A stretch of 6,715 nucleotides of DNA from Cyanobacteriota bacterium (GTDB lineage: Bacteria > Cyanobacteriota > Cyanobacteriia > Leptolyngbyales > Leptolyngbyaceae), in the NCBI GenBank assembly GCA_027482985.1, contig JAIXVO010000722.1, forward strand, positions 1 to 6,715, read 5' to 3'. The notes under the pieces are model-generated. The model worked only from the letters and a program-made list of their open reading frames with translations. It had not been told where the DNA came from and did no database searches. A program made the position numbers and the translations under genes. Below are positions 1-5,365 of this stretch, piece after piece (within the stretch, counting starts at the first letter, position 1; each line of letters starts with the position of its first letter).

Positions 1-151
1 CTCTCTCCCGATCGACGTGCCAGCGGCACCGTCTCTACAAAATTCTCTCTCTCCCAATAGACGTGCCAACGGCACCGTCTCTACAAAATTCTTTCTCTCC
101 CAATAGACGTGCCAACGGCACCGTCTCTACAAAATTCTCTCTCTCCCCACC
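1..151. repeat. 46-bp direct repeat, three copies, each containing a small inverted repeat
   Basis: Three head-to-tail copies begin at 14, 60 and 106, a period of exactly 46 bp. Bases 1-13 resemble the tail of a preceding copy, so the array probably continues to the left of the window. Copies differ at only a few bases (G/A at 23/69, T/C at 93). Each holds an imperfect hairpin; in copy 2, AGACG (59-63) pairs with CGTCT (76-80) and TGCC (64-67) with GGCA (71-74), around an AAC loop and with one bulged C (75). Each copy ends in a CT-rich tract. There is no coding potential. Similar GTAGAGACGTGCC-type intergenic repeats are common in cyanobacterial genomes, from general knowledge. It lies downstream of the minus-strand DUF305 gene. 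Confidence 0.9.
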
Positions 152-186
152 ACTCCTGACTCCTGACTCCTGACTTCTGACTCCTT
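152..186. repeat. Tandem heptamer repeat (ACTCCTG), STRR type
   Basis: ACTCCTG is repeated at 152, 159 and 166, followed by a one-mismatch copy ACTTCTG at 173 and a decaying copy at 180. Short tandemly repeated heptamers (STRRs) are a known feature of cyanobacterial intergenic DNA. It directly follows the 46-bp array and precedes a polypyrimidine tract (181-205, 25 uninterrupted C/T) that reaches almost to the stop codon of the DUF305 gene. Confidence 0.85.
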
Positions 187-211
187 TCCTTCCTCTCCCT
201 CCCTCACCTTC

Positions 212-886
212 CTATTCATTCACCGCTACCCCTTCGGGATACCATTCCTGATACCAATACTGCATCTGATCGATTTCGGCAGTTTGCGCTTGGATGATGG
301 CTTGAGCCAGGGTTTGAATTTCGGGGCGATCGCTGCGGGCGAGCACCATTTCGGCCATGCGAATGCCCATTTGGTGATGGGAGATCATGGTTTCTAAAAA
401 GGTGCGATCGAAGTCGGGTGCGGTGTTGAGTGGTTCGAGGTCAGTACTCATACACCCAGTCTGGCTGGGACGTTGCCAGTTTCGACCAGCGATCAGTCCG
501 CGCCCCCTGCCCATTGACTCGGTGGGCACGGATTGGCCGAACCACTGTTGATACCAGGCTCGCATTTGGCGGTTTTCTTGGGTTTGCGTTTGCTTAATGC
601 GTTGTGCCAAGGTTTTGAGTTCGGGATGGTGGGCGCGGCTGAGGGCGAGATCAGCCATGGCGATCGCATCCTCATGGTGGGGCAGCATCATCACGATGAA
701 GTGTTGGTCGGGTTGCGCCATCATGCCAACTTGCCAGTCGGTAGCGGCTGGATCGCGGGCAGGTAAATCGGCAGGATTGACAGCCAGCGGTTGCGGCACG
801 GCTTTGGCAGTCAACAGAACGCCTAGGAGGACAAGAATGCTACCTGCTAGCCCCTCAAATAATCGATAAGTCAATTTAGTGGTCAT
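212..886 (-). CDS. Exported tandem DUF305 protein, CopM-like (probable metal-binding)
   Basis: This 224-residue protein has a hydrophobic N-terminal segment (about 10-26) ending in an AKA motif at 27-29, consistent with a signal peptide cleaved after A29 or an uncleaved anchor. Two DUF305 domains follow, at about 60-117 and 158-217. Each has the family's D-x-x-F...M...HH...MA pattern, with His pairs at 70-71 and 170-171 and many methionines (66, 67, 77, 108, 167, 173, 177, 180, 208). DUF305 proteins are four-helix bundles; the Synechocystis member CopM binds copper in the periplasm, so a copper or other metal-buffering role outside the cytoplasm is inferred. The ATG at 886 is firm because a strong Shine-Dalgarno, GAAGGAGGTG (900-891), precedes it with good spacing, which is unusually strong for a cyanobacterium. 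No CopRS-like sensor genes are in the window, so the metal and the regulation are unproven. Confidence 0.88.
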   Translation of the reverse strand: MTTKLTYRLFEGLAGSILVLLGVLLTAKAVPQPLAVNPADLPARDPAATDWQVGMMAQPDQHFIVMMLPHHEDAIAMADLALSRAHHPELKTLAQRIKQTQTQENRQMRAWYQQWFGQSVPTESMGRGRGLIAGRNWQRPSQTGCMSTDLEPLNTAPDFDRTFLETMISHHQMGIRMAEMVLARSDRPEIQTLAQAIIQAQTAEIDQMQYWYQEWYPEGVAVNE

Positions 887-890
887 GGTG

Positions 891-900
891 CACCTCCTTC
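891..900 (-). promoter_or_regulatory. Strong Shine-Dalgarno of the DUF305 gene
   Basis: On the minus strand, GAAGGAGGTG is almost fully complementary to the 16S rRNA tail, and its GGAGG core ends 6 nt before the ATG at 886. It fixes the start of the DUF305 gene. Confidence 0.85.
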
Positions 901-916
901 AGATGCAGCAACCGGG

Positions 917-939
917 GTGTTTGTTGACCGTACAAACAC
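917..939 (-). promoter_or_regulatory. Perfect 8-bp dyad upstream of the DUF305 gene: operator or leader hairpin
   Basis: GTGTTTGT (917-924) and ACAAACAC (932-939) are perfect inverted repeats separated by 7 nt. The dyad lies 31-53 nt upstream of the DUF305 start codon, just ahead of the Shine-Dalgarno. Its geometry suits either a dimeric repressor site or an RNA hairpin in the leader. I could not identify a convincing -10/-35 pair nearby, so the choice between the two is open. The dyad itself is directly visible; the role is inference. Confidence 0.45.
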
Positions 940-1135
940 GGGAGCGATCGCCAGTTGGGATGAGATGAAGCGCGAGAACCGATCCCTCTACTGTTGATCT
1001 TACTGAAAAAGCTAGGACTCGAAGCAGCAGAAAGATTGCCAAATGCAACGTTTGGTGACATAAGGCGATCGCGGGACATCGAATTGCTGGAGTGAGGAGT
1101 GGCGGTGAGACTTGCTCAAGGTTTCTAGCGGCGGC

Positions 1136-1429
1136 TTAACTCAGGCGAGTCATCATCGTAATTAAACCCTGCTGGCCTAACAAGACTTCCCGCAGCAAAC
1201 TCAAAATGCCTACCCAGAGAATTGGCGTAATATCCACGCCACCCAGCGGCGGGATGAGTTTCCGGGCGGGCGCGAGCAACGGCTCCGTCGGCAGGAAAAC
1301 CAGATTCAATGGGAACTGCTGCACATTCACCTGGGGATACCAGGTCAACACGATCCGAAAGATGAAGAGGAAGATCATCACTGCCAGCAGGGGGCCTAAG
1401 ACCCAGGATGTAATTTCAGCCGCCGTCAT
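1136..1429 (-). CDS. YggT family (Ycf19/YlmG-like) membrane protein
   Basis: This 97-residue protein has two hydrophobic segments at about 8-30 and 68-90. Between them lies the conserved YggT loop: an R-x-x-LTWYP start near 26-32, then FLPTEPLL, PARKLIPPLGG and D-ITP. Length and layout fit the family. Plastid relatives (YlmG, CCB3) act at the thylakoid or plastid envelope, in nucleoid distribution and cytochrome b6f haem attachment, while bacterial roles remain vague. Function here is therefore inferred only as a membrane protein of the photosynthetic lineage. The ATG at 1429 is the only reasonable start: an in-frame stop lies three codons upstream. The Shine-Dalgarno is weak. The gene is divergent from psbX, so the two share a 184-bp upstream region, where a weak minus-strand -10 (TAAGAT, 1473-1468) can be found. 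Confidence 0.9.
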   Translation of the reverse strand: MTAAEITSWVLGPLLAVMIFLFIFRIVLTWYPQVNVQQFPLNLVFLPTEPLLAPARKLIPPLGGVDITPILWVGILSLLREVLLGQQGLITMMTRLS

Positions 1430-1549
1430 ACGCGCTCAAAGTGAAGGGATGTAAACGTTCTCTCATGATCTTAGCGGGATTCAACCCTCGCAAACTGCCC
1501 ATTTCCCGCGATCGCCCCGCATTTTCTGCCAAGGTTCTGCCGGATTCGC

Positions 1550-1578
1550 TTCTCAAGGGTGTAACAGACCGATAGAAT
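1550..1578 (+). promoter_or_regulatory. Candidate sigma-70 promoter of psbX
   Basis: TAGAAT (1573-1578) is a five-of-six match to the -10 consensus, and TTCTCA (1550-1555) is a four-of-six match to the -35 with 17-bp spacing. This places the transcript start about 30 nt before the psbX ATG. The -35 is weak and the call rests on motif matching only. The rest of the 1430-1613 intergenic region contains a HIP1 site (1508-1515) and nothing else I can support strongly. Confidence 0.4.
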
Positions 1579-1613
1579 AAGCAATAAATCTTGAATGTGA
1601 GAGGCCAGGGATC

Positions 1614-1733
1614 ATGACTCCTTCCTTAATGAACTTTTTTCTCAGCTTGCTAGCGGGTGTGGTGATTGTGTTAGTCCCCGCAACGATTGGTTTGATTTTC
1701 ATCAGCCAGAAAGACAAAATTCAGCGTTCTTAA
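1614..1733 (+). CDS. psbX: Photosystem II protein X (PsbX)
   Basis: This 39-residue frame starts at the ATG at 1614 and ends at TAA (1731-1733). The protein begins MTPSL, has one hydrophobic span at about residues 8-30, and ends in the diagnostic GLIFISQKDKIQRS tail, which matches cyanobacterial PsbX almost exactly, as does the length. PsbX is a single-helix peripheral subunit of photosystem II near cytochrome b559 and affects quinone exchange at the QB site (family knowledge). The Shine-Dalgarno is weak (AGG...AGGG about 5-15 nt upstream), but the start is fixed by homology. It sits divergent from the YggT gene and 155 nt upstream of ycf66. A likely terminator at 1773-1834 suggests psbX is mainly transcribed alone. 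Confidence 0.96.
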   Translation: MTPSLMNFFLSLLAGVVIVLVPATIGLIFISQKDKIQRS

Positions 1734-1741
1734 TGTGTTGT

Positions 1742-1763
1742 CTGAGTCACTCTGTGATTTCAG
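1742..1763 (+). other. Hairpin in the psbX 3' region
   Basis: CTGA (1742-1745) pairs with TCAG (1760-1763), and TCAC (1747-1750) pairs with GTGA (1754-1757), around a TCT loop and with a small 1x2 internal loop. It starts 8 nt after the psbX stop codon and could protect the 3' end of the short psbX mRNA. It is predicted by eye only. Confidence 0.4.
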
Positions 1764-1772
1764 GTCGTCTTA

Positions 1773-1834
1773 ACCCTGGCTGGATGAGGTGAGCGAGAGC
1801 CACCGCAATCCCTTACTGCCAGGGTGCTTTTGTT
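1773..1834 (+). terminator. Probable terminator / structured RNA after psbX
   Basis: ACCCTGGC (1773-1780) and GCCAGGGT (1818-1825) form a perfect 8-bp stem followed by a T-rich GCTTTTGTTT. The 37-nt loop contains its own stem: GGTG (1788-1791) pairs with CACC (1801-1804) and GC (1793-1794) with GC (1799-1800), with one bulged A and a GAGA tetraloop. The T tract makes factor-independent termination of psbX likely, although the nested, GNRA-capped structure is more elaborate than usual. Confidence 0.55.
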
Positions 1835-1888
1835 TGGAGAATTGCAGCATTACTCGCTAACATAGATGTACTTCAGAGAGGCTGGGCG

Positions 1889-2647
1889 ATGGTAAATGTC
1901 GGATTGGGTTGGAGCAGTATTGTTGGCATTGCGCTGGCCGCGTCAGGACTGGCACTCTACTTTTTGCGCTCCTTTCGCCCCAAACTAGCGCGCGACCATG
2001 ACATTTTCTTCGCTGCTGTCGCCCTGCTCTGTGGCGGCATTCTCTTCTTCCAGGGATGGCGGCAAGATCCCATTTTGCAGTTTGGTCAATTTATGTTGAC
2101 CGCTTCCGCTGTCTTTTTTGCAGTAGAAAGCATTCGGCTGCGGGGCGCAACGACAGAACAGGCAAAACGCAATGCCCCCATCGTGGATGAAGACCGTCCG
2201 GTGAGTAAGGTTTACCGCGCCGAATTAGATGAATTTGGGGCATTTGATGAACGCCCTCGCACCCGCCGGATTCAAGGCTCACGCGATGCTCGTCCGGCTC
2301 GTGACGAGTATGAAGAAGGCGCACGGCGACGGCCAGCGGCTGCCCCACCTCGCGCCAGCCTGGACGATCGCGCGGGTTACACCGATCGCCCCCGTCGCCG
2401 TCCGCGGGCTGGTGACGACTTGGGTGCTGATTTGCCCGATGCCGATGTGCGTCGTGCCAATTCGCGCGGAAATGCCCCGACTCGGGTGGCAAATGAACCC
2501 CCCGCCGGCAGATCCCGCCGCCCCCGACCTGAAGACGATGACATGGCCAGATCGCGCGATCGCCGCCCTGCCGATGATCTGCCCTCCGAGTATGTAGACT
2601 ATCGCCCCATTGACCCCGATGAAAATGACAATTGGGGTGATGAGTAG
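1889..2647 (+). CDS. ycf66: Ycf66 family protein
   Basis: This 252-residue protein has a hydrophobic Ycf66 N-terminal domain with three likely membrane helices (about 6-26, 39-56, 62-82), beginning MVNVGLGWSSIVGI. A long hydrophilic tail (about 86-252) is rich in Arg, Asp, Pro and Ala and is probably disordered, ending in an acidic stretch (DPDENDNWGDE). Ycf66 is found in cyanobacteria and some plastids; its function is not established. The ATG at 1889 is preceded by GAGAGG (1876-1881) at 7-nt spacing. The gene heads a compact cluster: the next gene starts 24 nt after its stop. Its own promoter would have to lie in the short 1835-1888 stretch, where I see only weak candidates. Confidence 0.9.
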   Translation: MVNVGLGWSSIVGIALAASGLALYFLRSFRPKLARDHDIFFAAVALLCGGILFFQGWRQDPILQFGQFMLTASAVFFAVESIRLRGATTEQAKRNAPIVDEDRPVSKVYRAELDEFGAFDERPRTRRIQGSRDARPARDEYEEGARRRPAAAPPRASLDDRAGYTDRPRRRPRAGDDLGADLPDADVRRANSRGNAPTRVANEPPAGRSRRPRPEDDDMARSRDRRPADDLPSEYVDYRPIDPDENDNWGDE

Positions 2648-2671
2648 CTGGGAGCGAATGGTGCCGATGGT

Positions 2672-3256
2672 ATGACTAACGGTTCCTACAACGATGGGCG
2701 ATCGCGCCTGTTCAATCGGTTCAAATGTGGCAGCAGTCTGGTGTTAATCGCCGGACTGCTGTCCGCTTGTGAGCCGACACCCGTTGCGACTGAATCAGGG
2801 GAATTGAACAGTCGGTGGAATGATGAGCAGCCCGCGTTAAGCGGTGATGGGCGGTACCTCGCTTTTGTGTCCAATCGAGAGGGCACCCGCAGCCTGTTGA
2901 TGTACGACTTGCAGGAGCGGCGCTATGTCCTGTTGCCTCGGCTGAATCGGCGGGATGCGATCGCGGAATCGCCTAGCCTCAGTTATACCGGACGTTACCT
3001 GGCCTACATTGCCAGTGATAGCGCCCGTCCCGAAATTGAACTCTACGATCGCGCCACCCAGCAAGCCCAAATTCTGACGGTTGGCTACCGGGGCTGGTTT
3101 CGCAATCCCAAAATCAGTCCCGATGGTCGCTATATCGTGTTTGAAACCGGAAGTCGGGGGCAGTGGGATGTTGAACTGTTGGATCGGGGGGCAAGCGTAG
3201 AGTTAGATTTGCCCGATGGCACCCGGAACCGCCCCAATCCTGCCGCTTCGCCATAA
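2672..3256 (+). CDS. Short TolB-like (PD40 repeat) lipoprotein
   Basis: This 194-residue protein has a basic N-terminus, a hydrophobic stretch (22-30) and a lipobox LSAC with lipidation cysteine C33, so it is predicted to be an exported, membrane-anchored lipoprotein. Three WD40-like PD40 repeats follow (about 53-80, 98-126, 144-172), with the pattern P-x-(L/I)-S-x-(D/T)-GRY(L/I)-(A/V)-(F/Y) and a closing YDL or YDR strand. TolB has a fuller propeller and about 400 residues; here only three blades are present, so it may act as an oligomer or be a reduced family member. It is not called tolB because the N-terminal TolB domain is missing. The start ATG at 2672 has only a distant GGGAG (2650-2654). 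It is followed after 7 nt by the kinase gene, pointing to one transcript. The partner is unknown. Confidence 0.82.
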   Translation: MTNGSYNDGRSRLFNRFKCGSSLVLIAGLLSACEPTPVATESGELNSRWNDEQPALSGDGRYLAFVSNREGTRSLLMYDLQERRYVLLPRLNRRDAIAESPSLSYTGRYLAYIASDSARPEIELYDRATQQAQILTVGYRGWFRNPKISPDGRYIVFETGSRGQWDVELLDRGASVELDLPDGTRNRPNPAASP

Positions 3257-3263
3257 CCGCATC

Positions 3264-3815
3264 ATGCCGCGCCTCCTGCTGTTGATTGGCTTACCCGGCA
3301 GTGGTAAATCCACGCTCGCTGCCCAACTGTTGCAAGCTGACCCCAGGCGGCAATTGATTTCGACTGATGCCATTCGTGCCCAATTGTTTGGAGCTGAGGC
3401 GGTGCAGGGTGATTGGCTCCTGATCTGGCGAGAGGTGGAGCGGCAACTGCGGCAGGCGGTTCGTGCGGTTCATGATGGGACGGCGACGGAGGCAATTTAT
3501 GATGCGACAAATGTGGTCCGCAAGCAACGGCGACAGGCGATCGCCCTCAGCCGGGACTGCGGTTTTACTCACATCACGGGCATCTGGCTCAACACCCCCC
3601 TGAAGGTCTGTTTGCAGCGAAATCAAGCGCGCGATCGCCAAGTACCGCCAGCGGTGATCGACCGCATGTATCGTCGGCTCTGGGGTGCGCCGCCAGCGAT
3701 TGCGGAGGGACTAGATGAGGTAATTGAATGGTCATCGAAGAATGGCGATAAGATCAGCCTGGACATCCAGTTGCACCGGAATCAGCCCCTATGCTCAAAC
3801 CCCATCATCGATTAG
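3264..3815 (+). CDS. AAA_33-type P-loop kinase, polynucleotide-kinase-like
   Basis: From the ATG at 3264 the protein has 183 residues. It opens with a hydrophobic strand and Walker A loop GLPGSGKST (9-17), then an ISTD motif with D35, a YDATN motif (79-83), and an arginine-rich lid (RNQARDR, 119-125) followed by VPPAVIDRMYRRL. This pattern is that of the predicted-kinase group related to the kinase domain of T4 polynucleotide kinase. The phosphate acceptor could be a nucleic acid 5' end or a small molecule; the sequence does not say. An earlier in-frame ATG at 3216 would add 16 residues ahead of the Walker strand and overlap the lipoprotein gene by 41 nt, so 3264, 7 nt after the upstream stop, is preferred. 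The last 25 nt overlap the DUF1611 gene in another frame. Confidence 0.85.
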   Translation: MPRLLLLIGLPGSGKSTLAAQLLQADPRRQLISTDAIRAQLFGAEAVQGDWLLIWREVERQLRQAVRAVHDGTATEAIYDATNVVRKQRRQAIALSRDCGFTHITGIWLNTPLKVCLQRNQARDRQVPPAVIDRMYRRLWGAPPAIAEGLDEVIEWSSKNGDKISLDIQLHRNQPLCSNPIID

Positions 3816-4870
3816 CCATTCTGCTGCACGAAGGGATCAAGGGGAATAAAGGGAAAACGGGGTTGTCCTTGTTACGGTTCAGTGAAACCACGATCGCCGT
3901 CGTCATTGATCGTGACTGTCCCGGCGAAGATCTGGTAGCCCTCACTGGCATCCAGCGACCCGCCCCGATTGTGGGTTCTGTCAGGGAGGCGTTAGCCTAT
4001 CAACCGGATGTCCTGGCAATTGGGATTGCCCCCACGGGCGGCGCTTTACCCGCAGCCTGGCGACAGGAGTTACAACAGGCGATCGCGGCTGGGCTCTCGG
4101 TCGCCAACGGATTGCACACACCGCTGATGGCAGACCCGGAGCTAACGGCACTCCTCCAGCCCGGACAATGGCTGTGGGATATGCGGCAGGAACCCGCTGG
4201 CTTGGAAGTAGGTACGGGCAAAGCCAAAACCCTCCCCTGCCGGCGGGTGCTGACCGTGGGCACCGATATGGCGATCGGTAAAATGTCTACTAGCCTCGCC
4301 CTCCATGCTGCCAGTCAACAGTGGGGCTGGCGCTCGAAATTGATTGCCTCCGGTCAGGCCGGACTCATGATTGCTGGCGATGGGGTGGCGCTGGATGCCG
4401 TCCGCGTCGATTTTGCTTCCGGGGCGATCGAACAACAGGTGATGAAATTTGGGCAGGACTACGACATTCTCCACATCGAAGGGCAGGGATCGCTGCTCAA
4501 TCCCTCGTCTACTGCCACCTTACCGCTAATTCGAGGCAGTCAACCAACACACCTGATTCTCGTCCATCGCGCGGGTCAAACCCACCTCAGCCGCTTGCCC
4601 GATGTCCCCATTCCGCCATTGCGAGAAGTCGTCGCCCTGTATGAAGCGGTGGCGCATGGAGCGGGCGCTTTTGCTCCAGTCCCTGTGGTCGCGATCGCCC
4701 TTAACACTCACCATCTCGATGCAGCCAGTGCCCAGCAGTCGATCGCTCAGGTCAGTCAGGACACCGGATTGCCCTGTACTGACCCAATTCGGTTTGGGGC
4801 AGAGAGCCTAGTGGCGGCGATCGCGACGGCGGGATCAGGGGCGATCGAGGAAATGGGTGACATCTATTGA
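3791..4870 (+). CDS. DUF1611 family P-loop protein (DgcN-like)
   Basis: This 359-residue protein has an N-terminal Rossmann-like domain (about 8-135) and a C-terminal ATPase-like domain. The latter has a P-loop GTDMAIGKMST (157-167), then GQAGLMIAGDG (188-198) and an IEGQGSLLNP motif (229-238). The methionine between GK and ST is normal for this family. DUF1611 includes DgcN, reported as a D-glutamate N-acetyltransferase that works with an enolase-superfamily racemase (DgcA); family members are often paired with dipeptide-epimerase-like genes. No such partner is in this window, so the substrate is uncertain. The ATG at 3791 lies within the 3' end of the kinase gene (25-nt overlap); the homologous N-terminal strand (HRLAILLHEG) starts at once, supporting this start. 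No clear terminator follows. Confidence 0.85.
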   Translation: MLKPHHRLAILLHEGIKGNKGKTGLSLLRFSETTIAVVIDRDCPGEDLVALTGIQRPAPIVGSVREALAYQPDVLAIGIAPTGGALPAAWRQELQQAIAAGLSVANGLHTPLMADPELTALLQPGQWLWDMRQEPAGLEVGTGKAKTLPCRRVLTVGTDMAIGKMSTSLALHAASQQWGWRSKLIASGQAGLMIAGDGVALDAVRVDFASGAIEQQVMKFGQDYDILHIEGQGSLLNPSSTATLPLIRGSQPTHLILVHRAGQTHLSRLPDVPIPPLREVVALYEAVAHGAGAFAPVPVVAIALNTHHLDAASAQQSIAQVSQDTGLPCTDPIRFGAESLVAAIATAGSGAIEEMGDIY

Positions 4871-4912
4871 TTCGCCTCTATTTGATCAACTGCAAAGATC
4901 CACTTGCCAGCG

Positions 4913-4928
4913 TCTATCAATATGTAAA
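4913..4928 (-). promoter_or_regulatory. Degenerate HLR1-like (RpaB) motif over the ndhC -35 region
   Basis: Read on the minus strand, TTTACA is followed by TATT and GATAGA. The first half and the two W positions match the HLR1 consensus bound by the cyanobacterial response regulator RpaB; the second half matches four of six. It overlaps the expected -35 position. One intact half-site can occur by chance, so this is a low-confidence call. Confidence 0.2.
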
Positions 4929-4939
4929 GGCCAGACCCC

Positions 4940-4945
4940 TATAAT
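4940..4945 (+). promoter_or_regulatory. Candidate -10 box of the ndhCKJ promoter
   Basis: A perfect TATAAT lies 57 nt before the ndhC start codon, implying a leader of about 50 nt. The hexamer at 17-bp spacing (TCAATA, 4917-4922) is a poor -35, so the promoter may depend on an activator. A TTGCCA at 4904-4909 is too far away (30 bp) to serve. The 4871-5002 gap holds no gene. Confidence 0.5.
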
Positions 4946-5002
4946 ATGAAGGTTGGTCAACACCGTAACTAAGTCCCAAGTCATAGAAGGGTAATTACTC
5001 AC

Positions 5003-5365
5003 GTGTTTGTTCTCACCGGATACGAATATCTATTAGGCTTCCTGCTGGTGTGCAGTCTTGTCCCGGCACTAGCGCTCACCGCTTCAAAATTGTTGCGTCC
5101 CAGTCGTCGGGGTCCTGAGCGTCGCACCACCTACGAGTCGGGCATGGAACCCATTGGCGGTGCCTGGATTCAGTTCAATATTCGTTACTATATGTTTGCC
5201 CTGGTGTTCGTCATTTTTGACGTAGAAACTGTGTTTCTCTACCCCTGGGCCGTGGCATTCAGCAAATTAGGGTTGCTCGCCTTCATTGAAGCCCTGATTT
5301 TCGTTGCCATTCTGGTGATTGGTCTTGTTTATGCTTGGCGGAAAGGAGCTTTGGAATGGTCTTAA
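5003..5365 (+). CDS. ndhC: NAD(P)H-quinone oxidoreductase subunit 3 (NdhC)
   Basis: This 120-residue membrane protein matches cyanobacterial and plastid NdhC along its length: three hydrophobic segments (about 8-30, 60-82, 88-112), the conserved loop [12 protein letters not shown] (44-55), [12 protein letters not shown], and the C-terminus [11 protein letters not shown]. It is a membrane-arm subunit of NDH-1 at the quinone-site interface, serving cyclic electron flow and respiration in the thylakoid. The start is GTG at 5003, chosen because the protein then begins MFVLTGYEY, as in known NdhC; an AGAAGG (4985-4990) lies 12 nt upstream, a long spacing. The stop overlaps the start of ndhK by 10 nt, as is usual for this operon. 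Confidence 0.97.
   Translation: MFVLTGYEYLLGFLLVCSLVPALALTASKLLRPSRRGPERRTTYESGMEPIGGAWIQFNIRYYMFALVFVIFDVETVFLYPWAVAFSKLGLLAFIEALIFVAILVIGLVYAWRKGALEWS

Larger units (their letters stand above)
887..1135. other. Intergenic region between the YggT and DUF305 genes
   Basis: These 249 bp separate two minus-strand genes. They contain the Shine-Dalgarno and dyad described separately and two HIP1 sites (GCGATCGC at 944-951 and 1065-1072). I see no RNA gene and no credible reading frame; a 67-codon minus-strand frame (1079-876) runs through the region and into the DUF305 gene but looks accidental. No strong terminator for the YggT gene was found. Confidence 0.6.

Noticed and set aside
1..151. Possible CRISPR array from the regular 46-bp spacing
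   Set aside because: The whole 46-bp unit is repeated with few changes, so there are no unique spacers, and no cas genes are present.
876..1079. 67-codon minus-strand frame overlapping the DUF305 start and ending in a His-rich tail (HHDH)
   Set aside because: The His-rich end is a by-product of reading the Shine-Dalgarno and start region in another frame; there is no domain, no ribosome binding site and no family resemblance.
1560..1565. HLR1 half-site (TGTAAC) within the psbX promoter
   Set aside because: No second half is present at the required spacing on either side, so a six-base match alone is not meaningful.
2091..2597. Long open frames on both strands inside ycf66
   Set aside because: They are by-products of GC-rich Arg/Asp/Pro codons in the ycf66 tail; no domain features are visible and ycf66 itself is well supported.
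3216..3263. Upstream ATG start for the kinase gene
   Set aside because: It adds 16 proline-rich residues before the Walker A strand and overlaps the lipoprotein gene; the ATG at 3264 fits the family and gene spacing better.
5335..5355. TTG start for ndhK
   Set aside because: The strong GAAAGGAG site is placed correctly for the ATG at 5356, and the extra residues are a shadow of the ndhC C-terminus.
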